Of a stretch of 64,000 nucleotides of DNA, positions 26,361 to 34,231 are shown piece after piece. This stretch comes from Rhodanobacter sp. B04 (GTDB lineage: Bacteria; Pseudomonadota; Gammaproteobacteria; Xanthomonadales; Rhodanobacteraceae): NCBI RefSeq assembly GCF_002001125.1, contig NZ_MUNV01000008.1:1-64000 (forward strand). The letters run 5' to 3'. The notes beneath the pieces are model-generated. The model was not told the DNA's origin. It saw nothing but the letters and a program-made list of their open reading frames with translations, and ran no database searches. The translations under genes and the position numbers were made by a program. Every line of letters begins with the position of its first letter. The first letter of the stretch is position 1.

Positions 26361-26588
26361 TCAGGCCTCGGGATCGGCCAGCACGTGGATTTCCACGTCG
26401 TCGATGGTGACGACCTGGCCTGCGTGGATCTTGCAGGTCTTGCGCAGTTCGGTGACGCCGTCGACTTTGACCGCGCCGGTGGCGACGATGGCCTTGCCGG
26501 CGCCGCCGCTGTCGCACAGGCCGGTCAGCTTCAACAGCATGTTGAGCTCGACGTAGATGCCTTCCAGTTCAAAGTCGATGGTTTGCAT
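26361..26588 (-). CDS. Small S4-domain RNA-binding protein (YbcJ-like)
   Basis: The protein has 75 aa and is essentially one S4 domain: IYVELNMLLKLTGLCDSGGAGK, followed by GAVKVDG. It matches the YbcJ family in length and pattern. It probably binds structured RNA, with the exact target unknown. It lies 41 bp downstream of the barstar gene on the same strand and may be transcribed with it. Confidence 0.88.
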   Translation of the reverse strand: MQTIDFELEGIYVELNMLLKLTGLCDSGGAGKAIVATGAVKVDGVTELRKTCKIHAGQVVTIDDVEIHVLADPEA

Positions 26589-26629
26589 GGGAGTCCGGGA
26601 GCAAAGGGCTGACTAGGGTGACATGCTTT

Positions 26630-27073
26630 TCAGGCGGGCAGGTGGCCGCCGTCGAATGCGCTGTCGGGCAGCGCCAGAAAAGCGAACCACGGCATGTCGT
26701 TGTCGCTGCCGAAGGTGGCTGCGTCATCGAGGATACCGAGCAGGATATTGAAGTCCGCCTCGGCGGCCTGGCGCAACCCGTCGACATGCTCGAACAGCAG
26801 CACATGGCCCCAGGCGGGGATCCCACGCAGGTCGCGCAGGCAGTCGGCGAGCGCGTCCCAGTTGTGGCCGAACGAGGCCGGCAAAGGCAACGATTCGGCC
26901 AGCTGTTGCAGCAACGCGTCCTTGTCGCGGCAGCCGGCCAGATTGATGCGACAAACGTGCAGTTCGTGTTGCCGGGCGGTTTTGGCCAGGCGATCGAGAT
27001 CGTGGGCGCCGACGAAATACACGCCGCTCTGGGTCGGCCGGGTCAGGTCCGGGTCGAGGCCGTGCGTGCTCAC
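26630..27073 (-). CDS. Barstar-family RNase inhibitor
   Basis: The protein has 147 aa, started at a GTG (27073) that overlaps the stop codon of the RNase gene by 4 bp (GTGA). The barstar fold is supported by the helix/loop region FGHNWDALADCLRDL (the barnase-binding segment) and the C-terminal part around DNDMPWFAFLALPD. The N-terminus carries extra residues compared with the 89-aa Bacillus protein. It should neutralise the co-encoded RNase in the cytoplasm. Translational coupling keeps the two in step. Confidence 0.9.
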   Translation of the reverse strand: MSTHGLDPDLTRPTQSGVYFVGAHDLDRLAKTARQHELHVCRINLAGCRDKDALLQQLAESLPLPASFGHNWDALADCLRDLRGIPAWGHVLLFEHVDGLRQAAEADFNILLGILDDAATFGSDNDMPWFAFLALPDSAFDGGHLPA

Positions 27074-27483
27074 TGGCCCACCCTGAAGCTGCGGAAACTG
27101 CGGTAGTGGTCGCCGGTGTAGTAATAGATCATCGGCGGCGTCCCGCCGGTGATGATGCGCCGCGTACCGCGCGTGCTCGCACCCGGGGTCTCCACCGTGT
27201 ATTCGTGATAGTAGCCGCGCGGCTGCTCCGGCAGCAGGTGTTCGTAGTTGCCGAACACCACCCCGTCCTGGCTGTGCGGAAACGGGCCGCCGCGGGCGAT
27301 CAGGTCCAGCGTGGCATGCGCTTCCGGTGGCAGGAATGCCGGAAGTGTCGCGGACGCATTGCCGCTGGACGCGGTCGTTGCGGCCTGATTCGCTGGACCA
27401 ACCGGCCTGGGTGTCTGTTGCCGCCACAGCACCATGGCAACGATCAACGCAGCGAGCAGGATCAGCGGATTGAGTCGACGCAT
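27070..27483 (-). CDS. Exported barnase-like ribonuclease (RNase N1/T1 superfamily)
   Basis: The protein has 137 aa. The N-terminal hydrophobic segment (about 6-20) is a signal peptide or anchor, and a spacer runs to about residue 50. The RNase domain has Glu94 (YYHEYTVE), Arg108/Arg109 (RGTRRI) and His126 (YTGDHYRSF), the catalytic set of barnase-type enzymes. It should cleave RNA outside the cytoplasm or in a neighbouring cell. The barstar gene follows with a 4-bp overlap. The start at 27483 is the ATG nearest the signal segment. Confidence 0.9.
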   Translation of the reverse strand: MRRLNPLILLAALIVAMVLWRQQTPRPVGPANQAATTASSGNASATLPAFLPPEAHATLDLIARGGPFPHSQDGVVFGNYEHLLPEQPRGYYHEYTVETPGASTRGTRRIITGGTPPMIYYYTGDHYRSFRSFRVGQ

Positions 27484-27562
27484 GCATGTGGGCCGGTGTG
27501 GGGCAGGTATCGAGCTTAATGCAGGCCGTCCCCGTCGATGTACCGAACAGCGACGAGGGGAT

Positions 27563-28408
27563 TCATCCGCGGCCGTCGACGCGTGACTGCAGCGCCATCG
27601 CCGCGGCCGGGTTGCGATGCTTGGCGCTGCCGATGAAAAACACGAATACGTCGCGCGGCCGGGCTGCCGGTTGCAGTGCGGCGGCATGCGGCAGTTCGCC
27701 GATGTCGTTGCCCGCGGCCCAGTTGCGTGCGTGCCCGGCCCAGCGGTCCAGCGCTTGCGCGGTATAGCCGCTGGGAATTTCGTCGGCGCTGCGCATCAGC
27801 CGCGCGTAAGTGAAATCACCGGTGAGGTCGGCCAGCGACGGGTAGTCGGGCGAATCGGTGAATACGGTCGGCACGGCATGGCGGCGTGCCAGCGCCACGT
27901 AGCGTTCGTCCATGAAACTGGGGTGGCGCACTTCGAGCACATGCCGCAGCGGTTGGCCATCCAGCTCGCGTGGCAGCGCAGCGAGGAATGCCGCCAGGTC
28001 GTCGGCATCGAACGGTCGCGAGGGCGGCAACTGCCACAGGATCGGTCCCAGCCGGTCGCCCATTTCAGCCAGGCCGCCGTGCACGAAGCTGCCGATGCCC
28101 TTGCCGGTCTCGGCCAGCCGCTTGCCTTCGGTGATATAGCGCGGCGCCTTCAGCGAGAACACAAAGCCGTCCGGAGTCTCCGCAGCCCACTTCGCGTAGG
28201 TCGCCGCCTTCTGCGCGCCGTAATAGGTGCCATTGATCTCGATCGTGCACAGCTGGCGGCTGGCGTATTCCAGCTCGCGCCGCTGCACCAGTGCGGCCGG
28301 GTAGAAGTTGTTGCGCCACGGTGCGTAGTTCCAGCCGCCGATGCCGACGCGGATGCGTGGACCGCAGGAAGGCGATGGGGTGAAAAGGTCACCGTTCGAC
28401 GGACTCAT
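27563..28408 (-). CDS. DUF72 family protein
   Basis: The protein has 281 aa from the ATG at 28408. It is a TIM-barrel-like family with the typical IRVGIGGWNYAPWRNNFYP beginning (about 18-36), EINGTYYG, and VFSLKAPRYITE. It ends with FVFFIGSAKHRNPAAAMAL. The enzymatic role is unknown. The start overlaps the PAP2 phosphatase stop by 4 bp (28405-28408), indicating coupled translation. The C-terminal end is 79 bp from the RNase start. Confidence 0.88.
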   Translation of the reverse strand: MSPSNGDLFTPSPSCGPRIRVGIGGWNYAPWRNNFYPAALVQRRELEYASRQLCTIEINGTYYGAQKAATYAKWAAETPDGFVFSLKAPRYITEGKRLAETGKGIGSFVHGGLAEMGDRLGPILWQLPPSRPFDADDLAAFLAALPRELDGQPLRHVLEVRHPSFMDERYVALARRHAVPTVFTDSPDYPSLADLTGDFTYARLMRSADEIPSGYTAQALDRWAGHARNWAAGNDIGELPHAAALQPAARPRDVFVFFIGSAKHRNPAAAMALQSRVDGRG

Positions 28409-29217
28409 CGACCAGGTTTCCCGGCAGGATGTCGCCTTGCGTCGCGTCGACGCAGATGCTCGGCAAGCCCGATGCACAGCATCAGCCACGCCAGGCCGCA
28501 GGCGTAGCCGGCGACGACGTCGCTGAAATAGTGCGCCTGCAACAGGATGCGGCTGAGGCCGATCAGGCCGGCCAGCAGCAGGGCGGCGGCGATCGCCACG
28601 CGATGCCAGCGCGCCGGCAGCAGGCGCAGCAGCACGTAGGCGAGCATGCCGTAGAGCACGGCGGAGCTGATCGCGTGGCCGCTCGGAAAGCTCCAGCTGA
28701 GATCGGTGACGAAGCGGGGGTCATGCGGTGGGCGGGTTCGCTGGAAGCAGGCCTTGATGGCATAGGCGATCGGCATGATGCCGATCTGCGCGATGGCCCA
28801 GCAGGTCGCCAGGTTCCATTGCCGGCGCAGCAGCAGAATCACCAGGGTGAGCATGGACACCGTGACCACCCATGGCGTGCCGCCGAGCAGGCTGACGGTG
28901 GCAAGCACGGGCAGCGCGGATGGCGGCAGCCGTGTGTGGATGTCGGCGGCAAGCGCGGTGTCGAAGTGCACCAGTGCACCGGGGCTGCCGGTGCCGATGG
29001 CGCCAGCGATGCCGGCGAACAGCAGGATTGCCAGCGCGCCCAGCGTGGCTGCGGCGCGCGCCGGCATCACGTCCGGCTGGCGCTCACCGGCCATGGCGAT
29101 CATGCGCCGACGCGCGCCGCGCCGGCCGATCAGGTCGCCGCCCAGCACGGCCAGCAACGGCAACATGACCCACAACAGCAGCACGTGGGCGGCGATCCCA
29201 TCCACCAGGGTATTCAT
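28405..29217 (-). CDS. PAP2-family membrane phosphatase
   Basis: The protein has 270 aa with about six hydrophobic helices. All three phosphatase motifs are intact: KACFQRTRP (K-x6-RP), PSGH and SRILLQAHYFSD (SR-x5-H-x3-D). Such enzymes dephosphorylate lipid phosphates, for example undecaprenyl pyrophosphate or phosphatidate, on the periplasmic face. It is probably co-transcribed with DUF72. The divergent serine-hydrolase gene lies upstream, leaving about 170 bp for both promoters. Confidence 0.9.
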   Translation of the reverse strand: MNTLVDGIAAHVLLLWVMLPLLAVLGGDLIGRRGARRRMIAMAGERQPDVMPARAAATLGALAILLFAGIAGAIGTGSPGALVHFDTALAADIHTRLPPSALPVLATVSLLGGTPWVVTVSMLTLVILLLRRQWNLATCWAIAQIGIMPIAYAIKACFQRTRPPHDPRFVTDLSWSFPSGHAISSAVLYGMLAYVLLRLLPARWHRVAIAAALLLAGLIGLSRILLQAHYFSDVVAGYACGLAWLMLCIGLAEHLRRRDARRHPAGKPGR

Positions 29218-29390
29218 CTCGGCCTTCGATCCTCGGTGCGCCACGGCAGTCTGCGCGGCGTCAAAGGAGCGCATGATCGGTGCTGACGCCCGGCGCGTCG
29301 AGAGGCCGCGCGGCGGCCCGTGACTTCCTGCGCTGGCCTCCATCCGCGTTTACCGCGATAGTGACCCGCTTCCAACCCGTGGAGTCGCCG

Positions 29391-31091
29391 ATGTCCCTGC
29401 GCCACCTTTCCCCGCGTCTGGCGGGATGTTGCGTGCTGTTCGTGTTCGCCGCCGGCGCAGCAGCGCAGGCTCCTGCGGAAAGGTCGTTGCCGCCGCCGGT
29501 ATCGACCCGTGACATCGTGCAGCCGATGCTGCCGGCGCAGCTGCAGGATTTCGGCGCCTACGTCGACAGCGCGCGCAAGACCTTCGACGTGCCGGGCATC
29601 GCGGTGGCGATCGTCAAGGACGGCCAGGTGGTGATGGAGCGGGGCTTCGGCCTGCGCGAGATCGGCAAGCCGGAGCCGGTCGACGCGCACACGCTGTTCG
29701 CGATCGCCTCCAACACCAAGGCGTTCACCGCCGCGGCGCTGCAGCAGCTGGCCGAGCAGGGCAAGCTGAAGATGGACGACCGGGTGATCGACCACCTGCC
29801 ATGGTTCCGCATGTCCGATCCGTACGTGACGCACGAGATGCGCATCCGCGACCTGCTGGCGCATCGCAGCGGTCTCTCGCTCGGCGCCGGCGATCTGCTG
29901 TACTGGCCGCCGACTTCGTACACGACGAAGGAAGTGGTCGAGCGGCTGCGCAACGTGCCGATCAAGAACGGCTTCCGCAGCGGCTACGCCTACGACAACA
30001 TCCTGTTCGCGGTGGCCACCCTGGTGATCGAACAGGCATCCGGCCAGAGCTATGCCGACTACGTGCGCGAGCACATCTTCCAGCCGGTCGGCATGGACGA
30101 ATCGCTGATCGACAAGACCTACCTCAAGCCCGGCATGGACGTCGCGGTCGGCCACGCCAAGGCCAACTTCAAGGATCTCGAACCGGTGCCGCCGATGGCG
30201 TGGCTCAACGATCCCGGCGCCGGCGGCATCTATGCCAGCGTGCATGACCTGGCCAAATGGATGAATGTGCAGTTGGCCGGTGGCGTGTTGCCGAGCAGGG
30301 GCGCGGATGGCAAGCCGGTACGGCTGTTCTCCGCGGATAGCCAGCAGCAGATGTGGTCGATGCTGACCCCGATCACCATCGGCAAGCCGCCGATCCCCGA
30401 GCTGGCACCGCTGGTGCCGCACTTCTACGGCTACGGCGAGAGCTGGTTCCTGTCCGACTATCGCAACCAGCGGCTGGTCTGGCATACCGGCGGCTGGCCG
30501 GGCATGGTGTCGCGCGTGACCTTGGTGCCCGAACTGCATCTGGGCGTGGTGGTGCTGACGAATGCCGAATCCGGCGCCGCGTTCAACGCAGTGACCTATC
30601 GCGTGCTGGATGCTTATCTGAACACGGCGCAGAAGACCGTGGCTCCATTGACGGATTGGGTGATAGTGTACGACAAGGCAGTGAAGCAAGGCGAAGCCAG
30701 GGCCGACGACAGCCTGGCCAAGCATGAGGCCGCCCGCGACAAGAGCAGCAAGCCGTCGCTGCCGCTGGCGCAGTACGCCGGCACCTACCGCGATCCGTGG
30801 TATGGCGACGTCATCATCGGCTACGAGAACGGCAAGCTGCGACTGCGCTTCTCGAAGACCGCGCAACTGATCGGCACGATGACGCCGTGGCAGCACGACA
30901 GTTTCGTCGTGCGCTGGGACGATCGTGCGCTCAATGCCGATGCCTTCGTCGATTTCACGCTGGACATGGACGGCCATATCCGCGAGATGCGCATGCAGCC
31001 GATGTCGCCGTTGACCGATTTCAGCTTCGACTTCCAGGACCTGCGGCTGGTGCCGGTAGCGGCTGGCAAGCCCGGTACGGGGGAAGATTGA
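29391..31091 (+). CDS. Exported serine hydrolase, class C beta-lactamase fold with C-terminal DUF3471-like domain
   Basis: The protein has 566 aa from the ATG at 29391, with ggag upstream. The signal peptide ends near residue 26 (GAAAQA). SxxK is SNTK (Ser107, Lys110), the YxN motif is in GYAYDN, and HTGG near residue 370 completes the penicillin-recognising set. After about residue 460 a beta-rich domain follows (YAGTYRDPWYGDVIIGYENG), typical of DUF3471. Such proteins are periplasmic esterases or peptidases rather than true beta-lactamases. An esterase gene follows 109 bp downstream. Confidence 0.88.
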   Translation: MSLRHLSPRLAGCCVLFVFAAGAAAQAPAERSLPPPVSTRDIVQPMLPAQLQDFGAYVDSARKTFDVPGIAVAIVKDGQVVMERGFGLREIGKPEPVDAHTLFAIASNTKAFTAAALQQLAEQGKLKMDDRVIDHLPWFRMSDPYVTHEMRIRDLLAHRSGLSLGAGDLLYWPPTSYTTKEVVERLRNVPIKNGFRSGYAYDNILFAVATLVIEQASGQSYADYVREHIFQPVGMDESLIDKTYLKPGMDVAVGHAKANFKDLEPVPPMAWLNDPGAGGIYASVHDLAKWMNVQLAGGVLPSRGADGKPVRLFSADSQQQMWSMLTPITIGKPPIPELAPLVPHFYGYGESWFLSDYRNQRLVWHTGGWPGMVSRVTLVPELHLGVVVLTNAESGAAFNAVTYRVLDAYLNTAQKTVAPLTDWVIVYDKAVKQGEARADDSLAKHEAARDKSSKPSLPLAQYAGTYRDPWYGDVIIGYENGKLRLRFSKTAQLIGTMTPWQHDSFVVRWDDRALNADAFVDFTLDMDGHIREMRMQPMSPLTDFSFDFQDLRLVPVAAGKPGTGED

Positions 31092-31200
31092 TCCACCGCC
31101 GGCTCGCCGGGATCGATCCGGTCGAGCCGCCGATCACGCCGAGGGGAGCCGCGCGATTGGCCAGTCTCATGCTCCGCAGGGTCGCCGAAGGGGAATCACC

Positions 31201-32847
31201 ATGCGTTACCGTCATCATGCCGTTGCCGTATTGCTGTCGCTGGGATTGTTGGCGGGTGCCGCCCAGGCGCGAACCGACACCGCCCTCGCACATCGTTACT
31301 TCCATGTGCAGCTTGGCGCGGCATCGGCACAGCCGAGCTCGGGTCGGCTGCTGTTGTTCGCGATCGAGGCGAAAACCGCCGAGGCCGAAGCGAAGACGGA
31401 GTCCAAAGGCAAGAGCAGCACAGTCGATGAGGTGGACGCCAACCCGTTCCGCGCCACCGAGACCAGTGTGGCCGCGCGCGAAGTAAGCCGCTGGGTGCCG
31501 GGCGAGAGCCTCGACATCGACGTCGACGGACAGGCCTTCCCGGCCGGCTGGTCGCAATTGCCGCCGGGCGACTACTACGTGCAGGCCGTGCTCGACGTCG
31601 ATCACAGCTACAACTACACCGGCCGCGGCGCCGGCGACCTGGTCAGCGAGGTGGTGAAGGTCCATCTGCCGAGCGCCAGCATGCCGACGCTGACCTTGGT
31701 CAAGGCATTGCCGGCACACGATCCGTGGGTGGTGCCCGCATCGGCGCCGGCGCCCATGCGCGAGGCGGTCGCAGCGGCGCGCCAGCATGCGGCCTTGGTG
31801 GATTTCACCAGTCCATCGCTGAGTGCGTTTTGGGGGCGCCCGATTCACATGCGCGGCTGGGTGCTGACGCCGCCGGGCTACGACCCCAAGGCATCCGGGC
31901 GCTATCCCACGGTGTATTACACGCAGGGCTTCGGCGGCAACAACGATCGCGTGATGGGGCTGTTGTCCTATGTCGACGCGGCGATGGCGAAGGGCGAGAT
32001 GCCGCCGATGATCTGGGTGTTCCTCGACGAATCGAGCCCGACCGGCACGCACGAGTTCGCCGATTCGGTGAACAACGGGCCGTGGGGCCGTGCGCTTACC
32101 GAGGAGCTGATCCCGCAGCTGGAGTCGCAGTACCGGATGGACGGGCGTACAAGCGGGCGTTTCCTCAACGGACACTCTTCCGGCGGCTGGGCCACGCTGT
32201 GGCTGCAGACGCGCTATCCGAAAATCTTCGGCGGCACCTGGTCGACCTCGCCCGATCCCAGCGATTTCCATGATTTCACCGGCATCGACCTGTATGCGCC
32301 GAACGCCAATGCCTACCACCGGCCGGACGGCTCGGCGTATCCGCTGGTGCGCGACCACGCCAAGGTGCTCGGCAGCTTCGAGCAGTTCGCGAAACTCGAG
32401 CGCGTGCTGGGCGCCTACGGCGGCCAGCTGGCCTCGTTCGAGTGGGTGTTCTCGCCACGTGGCAGGGATGGCCGGCCCGAGCCGATGTTCGATCGCGACA
32501 CCGGCGCCGTCGATCCGGCGGTGGTCGCCTACTGGCGCGAGCACTACGACATCGCGTATCGACTGCAACGGGAATGGCCACGGCTCAAGGCCGACCTGGA
32601 CGGCAAGATCCACTTGTACGTCGGCACGGCCGACACGTTCTATCTGGACGGCGCCGCGCACAAGCTGCAGGCCGTGCTGGATGGCCTGCATGCGAAGTCC
32701 GAGTTCCACTTCCTGCCCGATCGCACGCACTTCGACCTGTACAAGCAGGGTGAAGATCGCCAGGGGTTGCTGAAACAGATCAGCTGGGAGATGTATGCGC
32801 TCGCGCGACCGGATTCGACCCGGAAGGCGCCGGTAGCCGTACGCTGA
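31201..32847 (+). CDS. Exported esterase, enterochelin-esterase-like alpha/beta hydrolase
   Basis: The protein has 548 aa. The signal peptide ends at about residue 23 (AAQA). An N-terminal beta-sandwich-like region (about 25-200) precedes the hydrolase domain. The nucleophile elbow is NGHSSGGW, with Ser near residue 323, and His is in LPDRTHFDLY near residue 510. The architecture resembles esterase D/Fes-type enzymes with an accessory domain. The substrate is unknown. It could be co-transcribed with the preceding serine hydrolase. Confidence 0.82.
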   Translation: MRYRHHAVAVLLSLGLLAGAAQARTDTALAHRYFHVQLGAASAQPSSGRLLLFAIEAKTAEAEAKTESKGKSSTVDEVDANPFRATETSVAAREVSRWVPGESLDIDVDGQAFPAGWSQLPPGDYYVQAVLDVDHSYNYTGRGAGDLVSEVVKVHLPSASMPTLTLVKALPAHDPWVVPASAPAPMREAVAAARQHAALVDFTSPSLSAFWGRPIHMRGWVLTPPGYDPKASGRYPTVYYTQGFGGNNDRVMGLLSYVDAAMAKGEMPPMIWVFLDESSPTGTHEFADSVNNGPWGRALTEELIPQLESQYRMDGRTSGRFLNGHSSGGWATLWLQTRYPKIFGGTWSTSPDPSDFHDFTGIDLYAPNANAYHRPDGSAYPLVRDHAKVLGSFEQFAKLERVLGAYGGQLASFEWVFSPRGRDGRPEPMFDRDTGAVDPAVVAYWREHYDIAYRLQREWPRLKADLDGKIHLYVGTADTFYLDGAAHKLQAVLDGLHAKSEFHFLPDRTHFDLYKQGEDRQGLLKQISWEMYALARPDSTRKAPVAVR

Positions 32848-33121
32848 AATCTTAGGGACGGCCGCTTCGCAAGTTCATGCGGCATGGCCGTCTGCCGAAT
32901 AAACGCTTGCTGCAATCTACTCCTCGCCGTCACGCTTTTGCGGCATAGTCACGGCGCAGGCATCGCCGTTGCGGGTGCCTGGGTGTCGTCGCAGGCAGTC
33001 GCATCCCGCTTCGTGCGGAAGGCAACAGGCATGGGACCGACAAGGCGGGAGGGTGGCTCGTCACAAGCAGATCGGTGTCGCCCGTTTCGCTATGCGAATT
33101 CACGTTGGAGGGAGTCCGAAG

Positions 33122-33622
33122 ATGAAATCGTCAGCTTTGTTCGCCGTGGCACTGGCTTGCCTGTTTGCCGGTTCCGCCGTTTATGCCCAGCAGGCCTCCG
33201 CGCCGGCTGGTTCCACCGGCCAGTGCAAGGACGGCAGCTATTCCAGTCAGGCCACCAAGAAGGGTGCATGCAAGGGTCACAAGGGGGTGAAGGAGTGGTA
33301 TGCCGCGGCCAGCACGCCGGCCGCAGCGCCGGCTGCCGCACCGGCCGCTGCCACACCTGCCGCAGCAGCAGCGCCCGCTGCAGCGGCGGCTCCGGCCGCG
33401 AACACCGCCATGAAGTCGTCCCATGCCATGCCGGCGCCGGCAGCCACGCCTGCCGCAGGCGGTGGTCCGGGTCAGGTATGGGTCAATACCGGCAGCAAGA
33501 GCAAGGCGTATCACTGCCAGGGCAGCAAGTGGTACGGCACCACCAAGGAGGGCAAGTACATGAGCGCATCGGACGCGCAGGCAGCGGGTTATCACGCGGC
33601 CAAGGGCGAGAAGTGCTCGTAA
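33122..33622 (+). CDS. Exported DUF3761 protein with Ala/Pro-rich linker
   Basis: The protein has 166 aa from the ATG at 33122, with ribosome-binding site GGAGG. The signal peptide ends near residue 22 (AVYAQ). A DUF3761-type module (about 35-58: CKDGSYS..ATKKGACKGHKGVKEWY) is followed by a long Ala/Pro linker (60-115). The C-terminal module (118-166) has VWVNTGSKSKAYHCQGSKWYG and KYMSASDAQAAGYHA. Paired cysteines suggest disulfides outside the cytoplasm. The function is unknown. A strong terminator follows. Confidence 0.8.
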   Translation: MKSSALFAVALACLFAGSAVYAQQASAPAGSTGQCKDGSYSSQATKKGACKGHKGVKEWYAAASTPAAAPAAAPAAATPAAAAAPAAAAAPAANTAMKSSHAMPAPAATPAAGGGPGQVWVNTGSKSKAYHCQGSKWYGTTKEGKYMSASDAQAAGYHAAKGEKCS

Positions 33623-33649
33623 TCCGCGGTTTCGACCGCTAGCTGTCCG

Positions 33650-33684
33650 CAACGGGCCGGCTCATGCCGGCCCGTTGTGGTTTT
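33650..33684 (+). terminator. Rho-independent terminator after the DUF3761 gene
   Basis: A perfect 12-bp stem pairs caacgggccggc (33650-33661) with gccggcccgttg (33666-33677) around a 4-nt loop, followed by tggtttt. It lies 27 bp beyond the stop codon. Confidence 0.88.
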
Positions 33685-34112
33685 CACGGCGCATGCCACG
33701 GATCGTAGCTGCCAAAAGACCATAGATGGCCCTCCGGGTCGCGGCAGCTGTAGCCGGCACCGCCGTAATCCTTCTCGGCGTAGTCGTCGACGATCACCGC
33801 GCCCATGTCCTTGGCCTGCCGATAGTGCGACTTGCAGTTGGCGACGACGACGTAAGGGCATTGCGTCTCGCGGCCACCCACCTCTTCGGGCTGAGCCATG
33901 TGCTGACCGAAATCATTGTCGCGCACCTCGCCGAGCATGATCATGCCGCTGCCGTAAGAGAGTTGGGCGTGCTCGACACGGCCTTGCGCGTTCTCGTAGA
34001 CGGCATGCTTTTCGAAACCGAAGGCCTTGCACAGCCAGTCGATCGCGGCGTGGGCGTCGCGGTAGCGCAGGCCGGGGATGATCGTGCTGCCGGTGGTGGC
34101 GGATGCGGGCAC
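33684..34112 (-). CDS. VOC/glyoxalase-fold protein (PhnB-like)
   Basis: The protein has 142 aa. One VOC domain starts with IIPGLRYRDAHAAIDWL and ends with the DPEGHLWSFGSYDPW signature. PhnB/DUF1428-like proteins with this ending are common and mostly uncharacterised. A resistance or lyase role is possible but cannot be assigned. The metal-binding residues are incomplete for a true glyoxalase I. It stands alone between the DUF3761 terminator and the MscS-type channel gene. Confidence 0.85.
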   Translation of the reverse strand: MPASATTGSTIIPGLRYRDAHAAIDWLCKAFGFEKHAVYENAQGRVEHAQLSYGSGMIMLGEVRDNDFGQHMAQPEEVGGRETQCPYVVVANCKSHYRQAKDMGAVIVDDYAEKDYGGAGYSCRDPEGHLWSFGSYDPWHAP

Positions 34113-34231
34113 GGCGGTGACTCCGATGGCGGGAACCGGACATCAGGCTAGCGCCATGGCAGCTAGCCGTCATGTGAAGCCGTGCTGCGAGTCAACCGCG
34201 CATCAATGCAAACCATCAATGCAAGCCGCAC

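Noticed and set aside
31021-32730. A 569-codon minus-strand frame under the esterase gene
   Set aside because: No signal, no motif, and composition typical of a reverse frame of a GC-rich gene.
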